Below, piece by piece: positions 36,801 to 48,303 of a stretch of DNA of 64,000 bases. This DNA comes from Diphasiastrum complanatum (lineage: Eukaryota > Streptophyta > Lycopodiopsida > Lycopodiales > Lycopodiaceae). How positions within the stretch are numbered: the stretch's first letter is position 1; every line of letters starts with the position of its first letter. The notes beneath the pieces were generated by a model. That model ran no database searches. It saw nothing but the letters and a program-made list of their open reading frames with translations, and was not told the origin of the DNA. Location: the NCBI GenBank assembly GCA_029204225.1, contig CM055092.1, forward strand, positions 15,832,715 through 15,896,714, given 5' to 3'. Position numbers and translations under genes: made by a program.

Positions 36801-37672
36801 ATCCACATTGATGTGTTTATTTCGATAACAAAGAAACTTATGCAGTTGGTAGATTGATCGATTGATTAAATAAGGTAGCAATTCGATTATTGTTCACCTA
36901 GCCTAATATTTTAGGGAAGATTTATATTTCATAATTAAGGTGCCATGAACATCTTTGACTTGTATTGTGCCCAGATAAAAGCCCTTGTAAGTACTTTCAA
37001 GGGATTCTCAAGAGGAGTTACATCTTCATTTGTCTTGTCCAATTTATTCTTTCTTTACGTTTATAAATTAGGTTTGGGTCGTACTTGAGTAGGATAGCAA
37101 AAACTATTTCTTTGAGTGAAACTCTTTGTTTTATATATGTTAGTATAGCTATAGATAATCTCTATGATCCAGATTGTTTCTCCTATTTCTTAGTCGATTT
37201 GTTCTTATGAAGAAGAAAGTAGAAGTATTGCAATCCTTTGTAGAAGTGAAAACTTGGAGTTTATAAGGAACTTGGAAGATATTTTCTAAAATGCAAAAGT
37301 ATAAATTCTTAGACATTTTACATGGGAGTCTGACAATTCCTCATTTTTCTCATTGTGTCTAAGAAGCAATGCATTTTATGGTAGAAATTATGAAATATTT
37401 TATAAAACATAAAATGACTCAATACAACCTTTGGATGGTTTGACATAGATCTTACTTGATAAAGGCCTGCTTATCTTGCAGCGGAGTATATGACACTACC
37501 TGCAAGTCAATATTCGGTTCTTGATGCGGAGCGAATTGAACGTGTTGATAACAATACGTTCCGATGTTATGTTCATCGTTTCAAGTTTTTTGCAATTGAA
37601 GTTTGTCCGGTTTTGTTAGTGCGAGTAGAAGAGCAACCGGATGGATGTTGTATACGTCTATTATCTTGTACT
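33892..37672 (+). CDS. DUF1997 family protein, probably plastid-targeted, first two exons
   Basis: Exon 1 (33892-34270, donor GTATGA, phase 1) encodes a Ser/Pro/Arg-rich N-terminus resembling a chloroplast transit peptide, then SVSEIEQ-like charged sequence ending EEYVIEELQKPL. Exon 2 (37482-37672, acceptor CTTGCAG, donor GTAAGT) joins in phase: AEYMTLPASQYSVLDAERIERVD, RCYVHRFKFFAIEVCPVLLVRVEEQPDGCCIRLLSCT. The second exon strongly resembles plant DUF1997 proteins (QYSVLDAxRIERVD, FEVCPVL, EEQPDGCCIKLLSC). Biochemical function is unknown; members occur in plants and cyanobacteria. The 3.2-kb intron contains a copia relic. In the family the chain continues past LLSC with an LEGSP-type segment, but no such exon was found in the following 26 kb. 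The gene is therefore either split by a very large intron or truncated. The start codon is the first ATG of the open frame; MM a few codons later is an alternative. Confidence 0.72.
35825..35970 (+). mobile_element. Copia integrase C-terminal relic inside the DUF1997 intron
   Basis: Translation gives VFGCRVYVHIPKNERSKMQ, a stop (TGA) where Cys is usual, then IFIGYDKQTKGYRC, a classic end-of-integrase copia segment. The flanks (about 35540-35820 and 36000-36900) are too decayed to assign, though they may belong to the same insertion. Confidence 0.7.
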
Positions 37673-38220
37673 GTAAGTATCTTCTAGCTATAATTTGTTT
37701 GTTCCATTAATCTTTATATGATTTGTGCATGATAGTATTGAAAATAACTTTTTAAGTGACATGCATAGAGGGCAAGCAAAAAGGAATATGATGTCTTGTT
37801 GTTTTTACTGTGTCATGTTTGGGCCGATGAAATTAGACCGATTCGAACCAATTTGGATCGGCCATCTAGGAACCTATTCTAAGAATCGGACCTAGGGTTT
37901 TTAAATCTGCATTGGATTTAGGTTGTAGATTAAGCATCAATGATCAGTTCAAACTTAAAACTTGAGTATTGTAGCTTGCTTCAAATTTCAAGTAACTCGA
38001 TCCTAAAATCAAGATTCATCATTCTATATTCTAATTTTTATTCGAGTTTCAATTGCCATGTTTGAACAACTTACATAATACATTATACATTACAATACAT
38101 TTATCATATGACATAGAAAGGCATAGACTCATTATTCATAGTACATAGTACATACTACGATCTTGAGTCTACAATGGACATACATGTCACATGATACAAT
38201 GATTGAAATCTACACGATTG
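37673..38220. other. AT-rich DNA after DUF1997 exon 2
   Basis: This starts as an intron (GTAAGT). No further DUF1997 exon or recognised element is seen before the gypsy fragment. Confidence 0.4.
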
Positions 38221-38289
38221 ATCACTGAGTCGTTCCTTTCAACAACTAATGTGGAAGATTGGGTGAACATCACTGAGGAAGGTTTAGTT

Positions 38290-38960
38290 GATAGGCTTTC
38301 GATTCATTTTCCAATTTTTAGTACCTTAGAGTCTTTTGGGACTTTAAGATACACCCAATCTCCTTCCGCAAAGTCCCTAGGTTGTCGCTTTTGATTAGCG
38401 TAAAACTGGGCTCTATCCTGAGCCGTTTTTACATTATCGCGAGCAACAAGCAACATTCCTTGCATATCATGCAGGAAATCCATTGCCGCTTTAGCCTTAA
38501 GGCTTTTGAGGCCAACGGAGATTGGAGCTCTAGGCTGAAAACCATACATCAGAGTGAATGGACTAAAATCCATCGCTGAGTTATACGCAAACTCAACCAT
38601 TGGAAGGTACTTTTCTCAATCGGACTGTCTCTTGGAAACATATGCACGAAGCATATTTTCCATAGCCGAGTTCGTCCTTTCAGAGTGACCATCTGATTCA
38701 GGGTGATCTGTAGACCCTAGACTCAAGGTGGTCTCTAATTTTTCAAAGACCGACTGCCAGAATTTGCCAATGAATTTAGAGTTTTGATCACTAACAATAT
38801 CATGCGGCAATCCAAACAACCTGAACAAGTTTTTCACAAAAAGTTGAGCAAGTTCAGAAGCTTTGATAGACTGCCTGGTTGGAATGAATTGTGCCATTTT
38901 GGTTAGTCTGTCAACTATAACCCAAATAGCAAGGAAATCCAACCACAAAATCCATGGAAA
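38290..38960 (-). mobile_element. Ty3/gypsy integrase fragment
   Basis: On the minus strand the integrase core reads AIWVIVDRLTKMAQFIPT, LFVKNLFRLFGLPHDIVSDQ (second catalytic Asp), STDHPESDGHSERTNSAMEN (Glu near the end). After one frame change it reads MVEFAYNSAMDFSPFTLMYG and a C-terminus ending EGDWVYLKVPKDSKVL. It is probably the 3' part of the same old antisense element whose gag lies at 43527-44080, with copia A sitting between them. Confidence 0.88.
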
Positions 38961-38974
38961 TACTTTACCATTTT

Positions 38975-41900
38975 CTTTCGGGAATGTTCATTGGGCACTT
39001 TGGTTGCAGATTGTAAGATATCTGGTGCTCCTATTTTCAACTTATTGTTTGCTGCAAATTTTTGAGTAGATTTGGTTGTGGAAAGTCTCTCTTTCCTATC
39101 TACTACAAGCTGAAATTCTGTTGGAGGTAATGGCTAAAGAATCAGAAGCTATCGGTTCTTTGTTTAGTGAAGATCGGTTGGATGGCACAAACTACTCCTT
39201 GTGGAGTTACATGATGATTTGCTCAATGGTGATGAGGAAAGGCCTCCTTCTTTGGCCCCTACTACACCTCGTGGATCATCATCACATTGTCTTCTACATC
39301 TTTGGAAGAAAAAAAGAAGTGGGATAGAAGGGATGCACAAGCACATTATATGGTTGCTCTTGCGGTGAAAAGATCTATCTTACCTCATGGAAAACACTTA
39401 ATACGATGTATAGGGTCAGAAATCCAACAAGAGTGGTGTATCTCCAAAATCAACTTTCTATGTTGAAGATGCAAGAAGGGGAACTAGTGACCAATCAGTT
39501 GACGAAGATCAAGGATCTTCGTGAGGAGCTTCTCAATATTGATGAGATAATTGAGGATGCTCAATCCATTACTCTCAACTCATTACCTTCCTCTTATCTT
39601 CCATTTGTTTCATCTTTGAGTTTCTCTCTTAGGGGACATCAACTCTCCTTTAATGAACTTGTTGGGCTGCTTCTTCAAGAGGAGCAAACGAGGTAAAACT
39701 TTGCGGGTGACACTCAACAAGATCAAGCTTTCTTCACGAAAGGCAAAGGGCAAGTCAAAAGGAAAGGGAAAGCCTCTTTCCAAGGATGAGCAAAAGCCCA
39801 TTGGAGGTCAAAATGTCAACACTCAAAAGAAGAAAGGGAAGTGTCATTATGGCAAGAAGTATGGGCACTTCATCAAGGATTGTAAGAAGAAGCTTGCGAA
39901 AGAGGAGAGTAAAGGAATTGATACTAGTGCTTCACTTGCTACTTTGGAGCAAGAGTTTCAAGCTAGTGGTGATCTCTTCAACCAGGACTATGCTTTTGTG
40001 TCTAATATTGCTTCTACTAGTACTTCTACATCTATGAGGAATTCAAATTCTGTTTTGCAAGTTGCTGATTTTCAGCCCATTGAATGGGTGATTGATAGTG
40101 GTGCTACTCGTCATATGACTTCTTGCAAAGAAGCATTCACTAAATTAGTCAAAGTGCAAAATGGAAGCAAGGTACAATGTGCGGATAATGCATCTTATTC
40201 TGTTCATGGAATTGGAATTGTAGCCATCATTCTGCCTAATGGTGAAGAAAAGTACATTAAGAATGTGGTTTGTGTTCCAGGAATCAAGAAGAATCTTCTT
40301 TCGGTATCAACTATGTCGAAGCAAGCACTAGTTGTTGAGTTCAAGGAAGATGAGTGTCTTGTCAAGGATCCTAAAAGATCTCTCTTGATTATTGTTTTGG
40401 GAACAATGCATGCTGGCTTATTCATTATGCATACTGATTCGAGAGAAGGGAATTCTACATCAAATGACAACTCCCTATATGCCTCAACAAAATGGTGTTG
40501 CCGAGTGAAAGAATTGCACACTTATGGAGATAGCCCGTTGCATGCTCAAATCAAAGGGGCTGCCTCACAAGTTTTTGGCTGAAGCGGTTATAACGACAGC
40601 ATACATAAGCAATCGTTGTCCTACTAAAGCATTGAAAGTATTAACTCCTTATGAAGTTTGGTATGGAAAGAAGCCTTCAATCTCTCACTTTCGCATTTTT
40701 GGTTGTACGGCTTATGCTTTTGTTCCGGATAAACTTCATACAAAGCTTGGGGATAAAGGAGTTAAATGCATTTTTGTTGGCTATAGTAGTGAAAGCAAAG
40801 GCTATAGGCTGTTCAATTTGAGCACTAACAAGATTATTGTTAGTCGTGATGTGGATTTTGATGAAAAGAATTCATTAGATGTGGCCCCAACTCATATCTT
40901 GAAGGGGAACAGCCCACATAGTGTGATTGTTGAAGTTTTTCCAGATTTGGTACCATCTTCTATTGTCTAGAGATAAGGGGCAGCAATCAAGCAGTTTCGA
41001 ACTGTCCAACACCTCATCAAGTTTAGAGCCTAGTATTCATCAAGAACCGCCCATTGTTGCTCAAAATCAACCTGCAGGAGCTGTTGGACAGCAAGGACCA
41101 GTTTTGGAAGATCTTGGCCAACCAAGTGCAGTGTCGAAAGATCTTGGACAGCAAATTGCAAGAAGAGACATGGCTGTTGGACAGCCTAAAACAGTCTCAT
41201 GGCGGCTGTTGTTGACTTGCGGGACAGCAAAGTAAGTCCATTTTATCTTGGAAAGACACGTGCCTCTATAAAATCAGTGGACTATGCTGATTTTTCAAAT
41301 TTTGCCCTTACATCTCATGGAGACGTTGCGGAAGAACCTGATTTTTATGAGCAGGCCAAGGGAGTAAAATGTTGGGAGGATGCGATGCAAGATGAGTATG
41401 ACTCATTCATGAAGAACCAGATTTGGGTTCTTGTTGATCTTCCTCATGGGAAGAAGGCAATTGGTTCTAAACGGGTATACAAAATCAAGTATAAGGTAGA
41501 TGGTACCATTGAAAGGTACAAGGCAAGGCTTGTTGCTAAAGGCTATGCTCAGCAAAAGGGGATTGATTATGAAGAGACTTTTTCTCCTACTACTCGGATG
41601 ACTACCGTGAGGGTAGTAACCTCTTTGGCTGCCCATCTTGGTTGGCGTTTGCGGCAACTTGACATAAAGACAGCATTCCTCAATGCTGATCTTAATGAGG
41701 AAGTGTACCTTCAACAACCTGCTGGTTTGTTGGTTAAAGGCCAAGAAGATAAAGTTTGTCTTCTCAAGAAGGCACTTTATGGACTAAAGCAAGCCCCAAG
41801 GATGTGGTATCAAAGATACATGCCTATTTTTGTGATCGTGGGTTTACTAATAGTCCTAGCGAATCTACTCTTTATGTCAAGCATACTTCAAATTATATCA

Positions 41901-43526
41901 TCATTATTTTGCTTTATGTGATGATATTATTATGACGGGAAGTAATGAGCAGCATATTGATGCCTTAATATTTGATCTTGGTACGGTTTTTCAAAACTTA
42001 AATTTAGGCCTATTGCACTTTTATCTTGGTCTTGAATTTGTACAAGAAGGGGCTGGAATTTTCATCTCTCAATAACGCTACATTGGGCAGATTTTGAAGC
42101 GGTTCAAGATGGAAGATTGGAAGCCGGTTGCTACACCTATGGAGACAGGCCTGAAATTAAGTAGTCAAGGTGATGGTGAACCATTTGATACTACTTTATA
42201 TTCTCAAGCTATTGGCTGTCTCATTTACCTATGTAATTCAAGACCAGACATTTCTTATCGTGTCTCACTCATGAGTCAATACATGCATGCCCCGATGACA
42301 TCACATTGGAAAGCATTGAAGAGGATCTTTCAATATCTTCAAGGAACAAGAAGTCATGGACTGATTTTTCCAACTTGTGATGATGCATGTTTGGTTGGTT
42401 TTAATGACTCGGATTGGGGTGGAGATCAAGACACTAGACGCTCTACAAGTGGACATTGCTTTTTCTATGGAAATTCTGCAATTTATTGGTCAAGTAAAAA
42501 GCAGCCCACTGTTGCTACTTCTTCTATTGAGGCAGAATATAGAGCGATATTTTCAGCCACAACGGAGTGCTTATGGCTGAGAAAACTACTTGTTGACATG
42601 AAGTTTGGTGAGCCCTCAACCACTCTTATCTTGAGTGATAGTCAAAGTGCTATTGCCAATGCACGGAATCCTATTTTTCATGCGAGGACAAAGCACATCG
42701 AGATCCATTATCACTTTGTTCGGGAGAGACTTCATGATGGCGACATTTTACTTGAGTATTGTCCTACAAAGGATTATATTGCGGACCTCTTCACTATGGC
42801 GTTGCCTAGAGTCAGATTTGAAGCTTTATGCAAAGCTTTAAATTTAATACCACGTGGTGGCTTTATTACATAGTGAAGATTTCAGTTATTTTGCATTGTC
42901 ATGTAAGGAGGGTGTTAGAAATAAATGACTATGCTAAAGTTAATCCATAGGTTACTTTGACCCAAAAGGTCAAGATTTGTGTAACCATGGGTATTTAGTT
43001 ATTTAGGCCATGTTAAGTTTGTCTTAATTTGTGATGGACCCAATTTTGGTCATGTACTGACTCGTGGGTCCTTAGAGGTCTAATTTGGTTTTGGGGCCCT
43101 ATCTTGACTTTTGGGGGTGCCCTACATTCAGCAAGTAGGTAGAGTGTGTAGAATGTTGATTTTAAGGTTGATCTAGCTTTCACAGTGAAGTACAGTATAG
43201 TATTGTACTGCTGTTGTATGGAATGGACAGTACTAAGTCACATCGAAGTTTTTATGATTAGATCTTTGTGCATTTCTAAATTCTAGCATGCATAAAGTAG
43301 TGATTTCTATCTTCTAGCTATTTCTAGATGTGCAACCAAATTTGGCTAAAGATATTGGCTTATTGTGTCACATTTTTCAGTTTTGGCTAAGCATTGCTCT
43401 TCATTACTTGTGTTGTTGTTTTCTCTCTCTCTCTCTTAGAGGAGGGCGCCCAGCCTCTTCTCTCTTGTGTCTTGTGGAGATTGATTAATAGCTAGATCTT
43501 GGTGCCTTGACTCTTGTTTTCCTTCA
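38975..43526 (+). mobile_element. Ty1/copia element A, 5'-truncated
   Basis: Begins inside the 5' leader (the match to element B's leader starts near GGGCACTTTGGTTGCAG), so the 5' LTR and PBS are missing. Coding remains run from ATG 39130 to stop 42873 and include: gag with an internal deletion; a zinc knuckle near 39841 (CHYGKKYGHFIKDC, second Cys changed to Gly); protease WVIDSGATRHM (about 40084); a deletion near 40440 that removes GAG-pre-integrase and the integrase core; integrase C-terminus; RT fingers and palm with a broken YxDD region near 41920 (frameshift, CDDIIMTGS); and a nearly intact RNase H (GFNDSDWGG, EAEYRA, SDSQSAI). PPT AAGGAGGG is at 42905-42912, followed by the 3' LTR. 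Confidence 0.9.
42913..43526 (+). mobile_element. 3' LTR of copia element A
   Basis: A 614-bp LTR, TGTTAGAAATAA to TTTTCCTTCA, homologous to the LTRs at 47139, 52095 and 52924. Compared with the LTR of H it carries an extra block of about 205 bp (43147-43351). It contains a short CT run and the palindrome GGGCGCCC at 43444-43451 near the U5 start. Confidence 0.9.
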
Positions 43527-44080
43527 ACTCTCTCGAAGTCCCTCCACAAAGTGAAATACTTGCATGTACATAGGAACTTCCTGAGGAATACGTAACAAAG
43601 CCTCTCGGTACTTGTCTGCATAATCTTGCACGGTCAAGTTACCCTGCTTCAAATAAGTCCATTGCTGCATGGCTTTATTATTTTTTGTGCTACCTCTTAA
43701 AAATGATATGTGGCTTCAGCAATCATCTCAGTTTCATCGTCCTTGCCACACATCTGGAATGCTTTCTCCCATTTTTGCAACCAATTCTCAACGACGTCTA
43801 TGGTTCTCATAGATAGTGCTCCAGTGAACTTCGGAGGGTGTAGATCCTTGAGAGTAGGTAGCTTCCTCTTCCGAAACCCCAACTCAGCTTCATGGCCCAT
43901 TGACAATGTCCTTTCTACTTCCATAGCCGTACCACCGACTCTCTCAAGAACACTAGCCCCTTTACCTTTGAGTTGCTCCAAAATCAGCTTAAGAGTGGCT
44001 TCGATAGCATCCACCTTGAAATCTACTGCATCTAATCTCTGTGAATCTTGGTTGGTGTTGCTTGCAGATGCCATAGCAGA
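43527..44080 (-). mobile_element. Ty3/gypsy gag fragment
   Basis: The minus-strand frame starts MASASNTNQDSQRLDAVD (about 44074) and includes LPTLKDLHPPKFTGALS, VVENWLQKWEKAFQ and, after a frame change, NNKAMQQWTYLKQGNLTVQDYADKYREALL. This is a retrotransposon gag (capsid) domain. The boundary at 43527 abuts the copia A LTR, consistent with interruption of this element by A. Confidence 0.8.
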
Positions 44081-44370
44081 AAAATAGGTAGCAAAAGCAA
44101 AGCAGTGCACAAAAAACTATGTAAAATCAAACAATTAAAGCTCTTAAAACAAAGCAAGAACAAGCTCTCAAAACGTCAAATCACTATACAGATAGATTAC
44201 ACTAAATGCCTAGAAGAACTAGATGGAGTAGCCCTCCTATAGCCAAGCTTTAACTACACATAGACTCTTCTTCTCCAAAACTCGGCATACTAAGGTTTCA
44301 AACTGACAATTGGCAAAAAGCAAGGGATGATCACCGAATCGATAGGTGAAAAGCCCTACCTACTAGCGAC
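44081..44370. other. Probable gypsy 5' leader
   Basis: Lies immediately upstream of the minus-strand gag start. No LTR end or PBS was recognised and no gene is seen. Confidence 0.3.
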
Positions 44371-44830
44371 CTACCACAGAAAGCCTATTGCAACTGACAG
44401 ACCTAAAAAATACTGACTATTGAAGAAGTTACTTGTTTTTGCCTTTTCCTTTCTTCTTATCCTTGACTGAATTTTGCTTCTTCTTGGAAGCAAAGGCATG
44501 CTCTTGGAAATCCTCCCTCTTGATATCATCATAACAAAGTTCTGATAAGCATATGACAAGCTATTTAGAACTATTGGCACCAAGTCTGTGTCAACAATAG
44601 CCTCTCCAAGCACAAAAAGTTGATATCTAAGATCCTGAATCTTAGTAAGATGATCAGTAACTACCTCCCTTGTCTCCATCCTGAGGGTATACAACTTGTT
44701 CTTCAAATAAAGAAGTCTAGCTGTATTTGTTGTCTCATACAATGCACAAAGAATGTGCCAAGCATCTACAAGGTTCGGATGTTGGAACAGGCTCCTCACC
44801 TGTCACAAGCTTCCAACATTCTTTTATCTT
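44371..44830 (-). mobile_element. Copia gag fragment G
   Basis: The minus strand encodes NLVDAWHILCALYETTNTARLLYLKNKLYTLRM, VVTDHLTKIQDLRYQL and IVLNSLSYAYQNFV, a copia gag (UBN2-type) domain. It ends in a Lys/Arg-rich tail after a frame change. It is related to, but distinct from, the A/B gag. Confidence 0.78.
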
Positions 44831-45579
44831 CCAGCCTATTTGTCATACTTGCCTAATTAGCATAAGGGGGGTGTACTATGTACATAAATGTTTTACCCCC
44901 CTGTCTTATGTGCAAGTTACAAGTTACAAGTATACAAGCCAAAAGGGGGAACATATTTCAACAACCCCTTGGGTCCCAAACTGTTACACCCTTGGTAACC
45001 GCAAACCGCTAGGTGCCGGTTACCCAGCGTGCCCTGGCCTGTGACCGGTTTAGGGTTTAGGGTTCCTTTTCCCAAGTATCCTCGTCTTCGAAACTTCCTT
45101 TCCAACGAACCAAGTACTCAATTACCTGTTGGTTTCTAAGTCCATGTTAACGTAAATTTACGACGACTGTGGTTCAGAAGGTACAAAGGATGTCAGGTCC
45201 TCTAGCTGAACTAGCTTATCCTGTAGAATCAATTCATCCTTTCCACTAAATCATTCCTTTAAACGACTAAGATTTCTCCTCAGGACAAGATATTAAGGGA
45301 CTATTCCATAAGGAGTGGGTTACTGTTCCAAAATGGGAAAGTGTGTGCCAGAAAATGATGATATTAGGGCCCAAATCCTGCATGAATGTCATGACAGCCC
45401 GTAATACCACACCTCTCTCTTGGTTGAGTACAAATCTCGGTGGCAACCATGGACAATACCACTTTGATTGTGTGTAGTCAACAATTTTGCGTTTGTGAGT
45501 GTTCAGCTTTAGTAGGAAGAATATTCTTCTCCTCTTGTTGGTTGTTTATCCTCTTTTACAGTTGAGACATGGATCCTAG
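44831..45579. other. Unassigned sequence between retroelement fragments
   Basis: No gene recognised. It includes GGTTTAGGGTTTAGGGTT at about 45047-45064, two to three units of the plant telomere repeat, too short to mean more than a chance or interstitial motif. Text near 45570 (ATGGATCCTAGCCCTTCC) may be the beginning of another retroelement polyprotein piece. Confidence 0.3.
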
Positions 45580-46950
45580 CCCTTCCACACAGCGTATGTC
45601 TCCTCCTGTAGAAGCTACGGCAGCTACTCCTGCTTTAGATTCTAAATATGCAACTTGCACTAATGTCTAATAATCTAAAAGAAGAAAATTCACCGAAAGG
45701 ACTTAGACAAGAGTTTAGTGACGTTTTCCAGAGCAGCTTCTTGAGGGTCTTCCCCCCTCTAGGGGAGTCGACCATGGTATTAAACCGCTTCCTGGTAGCT
45801 CTCGCATGTATCCTTGTTTCCTTATAGGATGAGTACTACCGAAGAGGACGAAATTTATAGGCAACTACAAAATTATCTTAGGATGGGCCATGTAAGGCCT
45901 AGTAACTCCCCTTGGGAGGCGCCAGTTCTTTTGATTGATAAAAAAGACGGAGGGACTCGTCTGTGTGTAGACTATAAAATAACTATAGAAAACTGTTATC
46001 CCCTACGTCAAATTGATGAGCTGGTTGATCGATTACATGGTGCAAAGTACTTGACCAAAATCGAATTGAGATCACGATATCATCATATTCGAATTAAAAG
46101 TGAGGATGTGGAAAAAACCTGATTTAGGACTAGGTATGGCCATTATGAGTTTCTAGTGTTACCATTTGCTTTGACGAATGCTCCTGCCAATTTCCGCAGA
46201 TGAACGATCTTCTTCGTCCATATCTAGGCAAGTTCGTTATTGTTTACTTAGATGATATTCTCATCTATAGTAAGACATTAGAGGAGTATGAAGAGCATCT
46301 CAAGACTGTCTTAAAGTTACTTAGACAGGAGAAGCTCTTCGCCAAAGAATCCAAACGTGTGTCCTTTCAGAAAAGGTCAGTTTACCTTGGTCACGTTATT
46401 TCGGACCATGGGTTGGAAATTGACCCTAATAAGGTCCGGAAGGTTCGTGAATGGCCAATACCCCTAACTATCTGTGAGGTTAAGTCCTTCTTGGGCTTTA
46501 CAAAGTTTTTTCATAGGTTCATCATGGGTTATGAGGTAATTGCATTAGCCCTAACGAATGTCCTCAAAGGGGCAAAAAGAACTAGCTGACACAGTAAAGT
46601 TCAGTCCTCCAGTTACTAGGACTAAAGAGATGAATCAAAGTTTATATTGTGTGTCTACAACGCCTATTCTACCCATAGTCGATCCTAACAAGCAATATGT
46701 GCTTGAAACAGATGCTAGCGACTATGCTATAGATATGGTCCTATATCAGGATGGTAGACGGGTTGGGGGGTTGCTTTTGAAAGCAAAAAGTTGGATCATG
46801 CTCAAAGGCGGTATTCCACCCATGATAAGGAACTTTTTGCAATAATTCATGCCTTAAAAATTTGGAGACATTACTTGTATGGATCTAGATTTACCATAGT
46901 AACTGACCACCAAGCATTTATATTAATGATGCGGTTGACCTTAGGGGTCA
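45580..46950 (+). mobile_element. Ty3/gypsy RT-RNase H fragment
   Basis: Pol in several frames: a linker ending GVDHGIKPLPG; RT with RMGHVRPSNSPWEAPVLLIDKKDGGTRLCVDY in pieces, FVIVYLDDILIYSKT (catalytic YLDD, about 46239); the connection domain VYLGHVISDHGLEIDPNKV; and RNase H (VLETDASDYAI, then RRYSTHDKELFAIIHALK and FTIVTDHQAF). There are stops at about 46122 and 46202 and frameshifts near 46590 and 46790. It ends abruptly at about 46950 against the antisense copia H leader. Confidence 0.88.
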
Positions 46951-46952
46951 TG

Positions 46953-47138
46953 AAAAGCTGTTTTTCTGCAAAAAAAAACCAGCTTCTTGAAAAGTACGTT
47001 AGCTTCGATTAAAGCCTACACCAAAACCCAATTAGGAAGCCAAATAGTGTGATCAACACACACTTCAATAGGGTTGTTGAAAGTGCCCTACTGCTTGCTG
47101 AAAATCTGCAATTTTCCAGCCACAAATTTGCCCTAACC
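46953..47138 (-). mobile_element. Copia element H, leader part (left of nested B)
   Basis: This is the reverse complement of element B's leader at about 47965-48152 (shared on opposite strands: GGAAGCCAAATAGTGTGATC, AACAACCCTATTG, CTGGTTTTTTTT). It continues at 52546 on the other side of B, so B is inserted into H. The left edge is truncated against the gypsy fragment. Confidence 0.85.
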
Positions 47139-47459
47139 TGCTAGAAATAAATGACTATGCTGAAGTTAATCCATAGGTTACTTTGACCCAAAAGGTCGAG
47201 ATTTGTGTAACCATGGGTATTTAGTTATTTAGGCCATCTTAAGTTCGTCTTAAGTTCAGTTGGAGCCAATTTTGGTCATGTACTGACTCGTGGGTCCTTA
47301 GGGGTCTAATTTTGTTTAGGGGCCCTATCTTGACTTTTGGGGGTGCCTTACAATTAGTAAGTGGCTAACCTTAGGGTTTGGTGGCATTTGGCCACATCCA
47401 GGTAGAGTACTTAGATGCTAATTGTGTATTCCATTTGGACAGTTTGGCTAAGCATTGCT

Positions 47460-47504
<45 letters not shown>

Positions 47505-47592
47505 GAGTTGGGCGCCCAACCTCTTCTCTCTTGTTTTTTGTGAAGATTGATTGATAACTAGATCTTGGTGACTTGACTCTTGCTTTCCTACA
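47139..47592 (+). mobile_element. 5' LTR of copia element B
   Basis: 454 bp, TGCTAGAAATAA to GCTTTCCTACA. It contains a long CT microsatellite at about 47463-47502 and the palindrome GGGCGCCC at 47510-47517. The PBS follows directly. Confidence 0.93.
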
Positions 47593-47604
47593 TGGTATCA
47601 GAGC
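47593..47604 (+). promoter_or_regulatory. Primer-binding site of element B
   Basis: TGGTATCAGAGC is complementary to the 3' end of initiator-methionine tRNA, the usual primer of plant copia elements. It begins at the base after the LTR. Confidence 0.95.
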
Positions 47605-48303
47605 TACCGGATCTGCAACAAGCTTGTCTGCTGGCGCCCTACCAGAAGAGGAGCTTCTTTGCTTTTTGTTGTGAAATTTCAGCATCCTGCTGATCTTTCC
47701 AGGTGGAGTTTGGATCAGCTTTTGTCTCTCTTTTCGGGTTGAAGGAGGGCGCCCAACAGAGATCTTGGAGGAGCAATTTGTGGCACCCAAAAATCAGAAT
47801 CTCAAATCAGACTTTTATGCAACCAGTTTTCAGCAAGTTTTGTTTAGAGGAGGGCGCCCAAAAATCTGCTATTGATTTTTGGTTGTGGTGTCTCCTTATC
47901 TTGCTGTTTTTGTTTTCAGGTTTGCATTTGTGTAGGAGGGCGCCCAAAATTCAGCAAACTCTATTTAGGGTTAGGTCAACTTGTGGCTGGAAATTTGCAG
48001 GTTCTCAGCAAGCAGTAGGGCGCTTTCAACAACCCTATTGGAGTGTGTGTTGATCACACTATTTGGCTTCCTAATTAGGTTTCGGTGTAGGCTTCAATCG
48101 AAGCTAACCTAATTTTCAGGAAGCTGGTTTTTTTTCGCAAAAAGACAGCCATCTTTCCATTATCTTTTGGGCACTTTGGTTGCAGATTGAAAGACATCTT
48201 GTGCTCCTACTTTCAGCTCTTTGTTTGCTGCAATTTTTTTGAGTAGATTTAGTTGTGGAAAGGCTCTTTCCTATCTACTACAAGTTGAAATTCTGTTGAA
48301 GGT
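47605..48303 (+). other. 5' leader of element B with repeated GGGCGCCC
   Basis: Untranslated leader between PBS and gag. The octamer GGGCGCCC occurs at 47747-47754, 47852-47859 and 47938-47945, each preceded by GA or GGA and followed by AA/CAA. Partial copies GGCGCCC (about 47633) and GGGCGC (about 48018) also occur, and one full copy lies in the LTR (47510). The spacing is about 85-105 bp. See findings. Confidence 0.8.

Noticed and set aside
45047-45064. TTTAGGGTTTAGGGTT, plant telomere-type repeat
   Set aside because: Only two to three units; too short to call an interstitial telomere or fusion point.
47371-47790. 139-codon minus-strand open frame across the B LTR and leader
   Set aside because: Created by the CT microsatellite (Arg/Glu run) within a defined LTR and leader.
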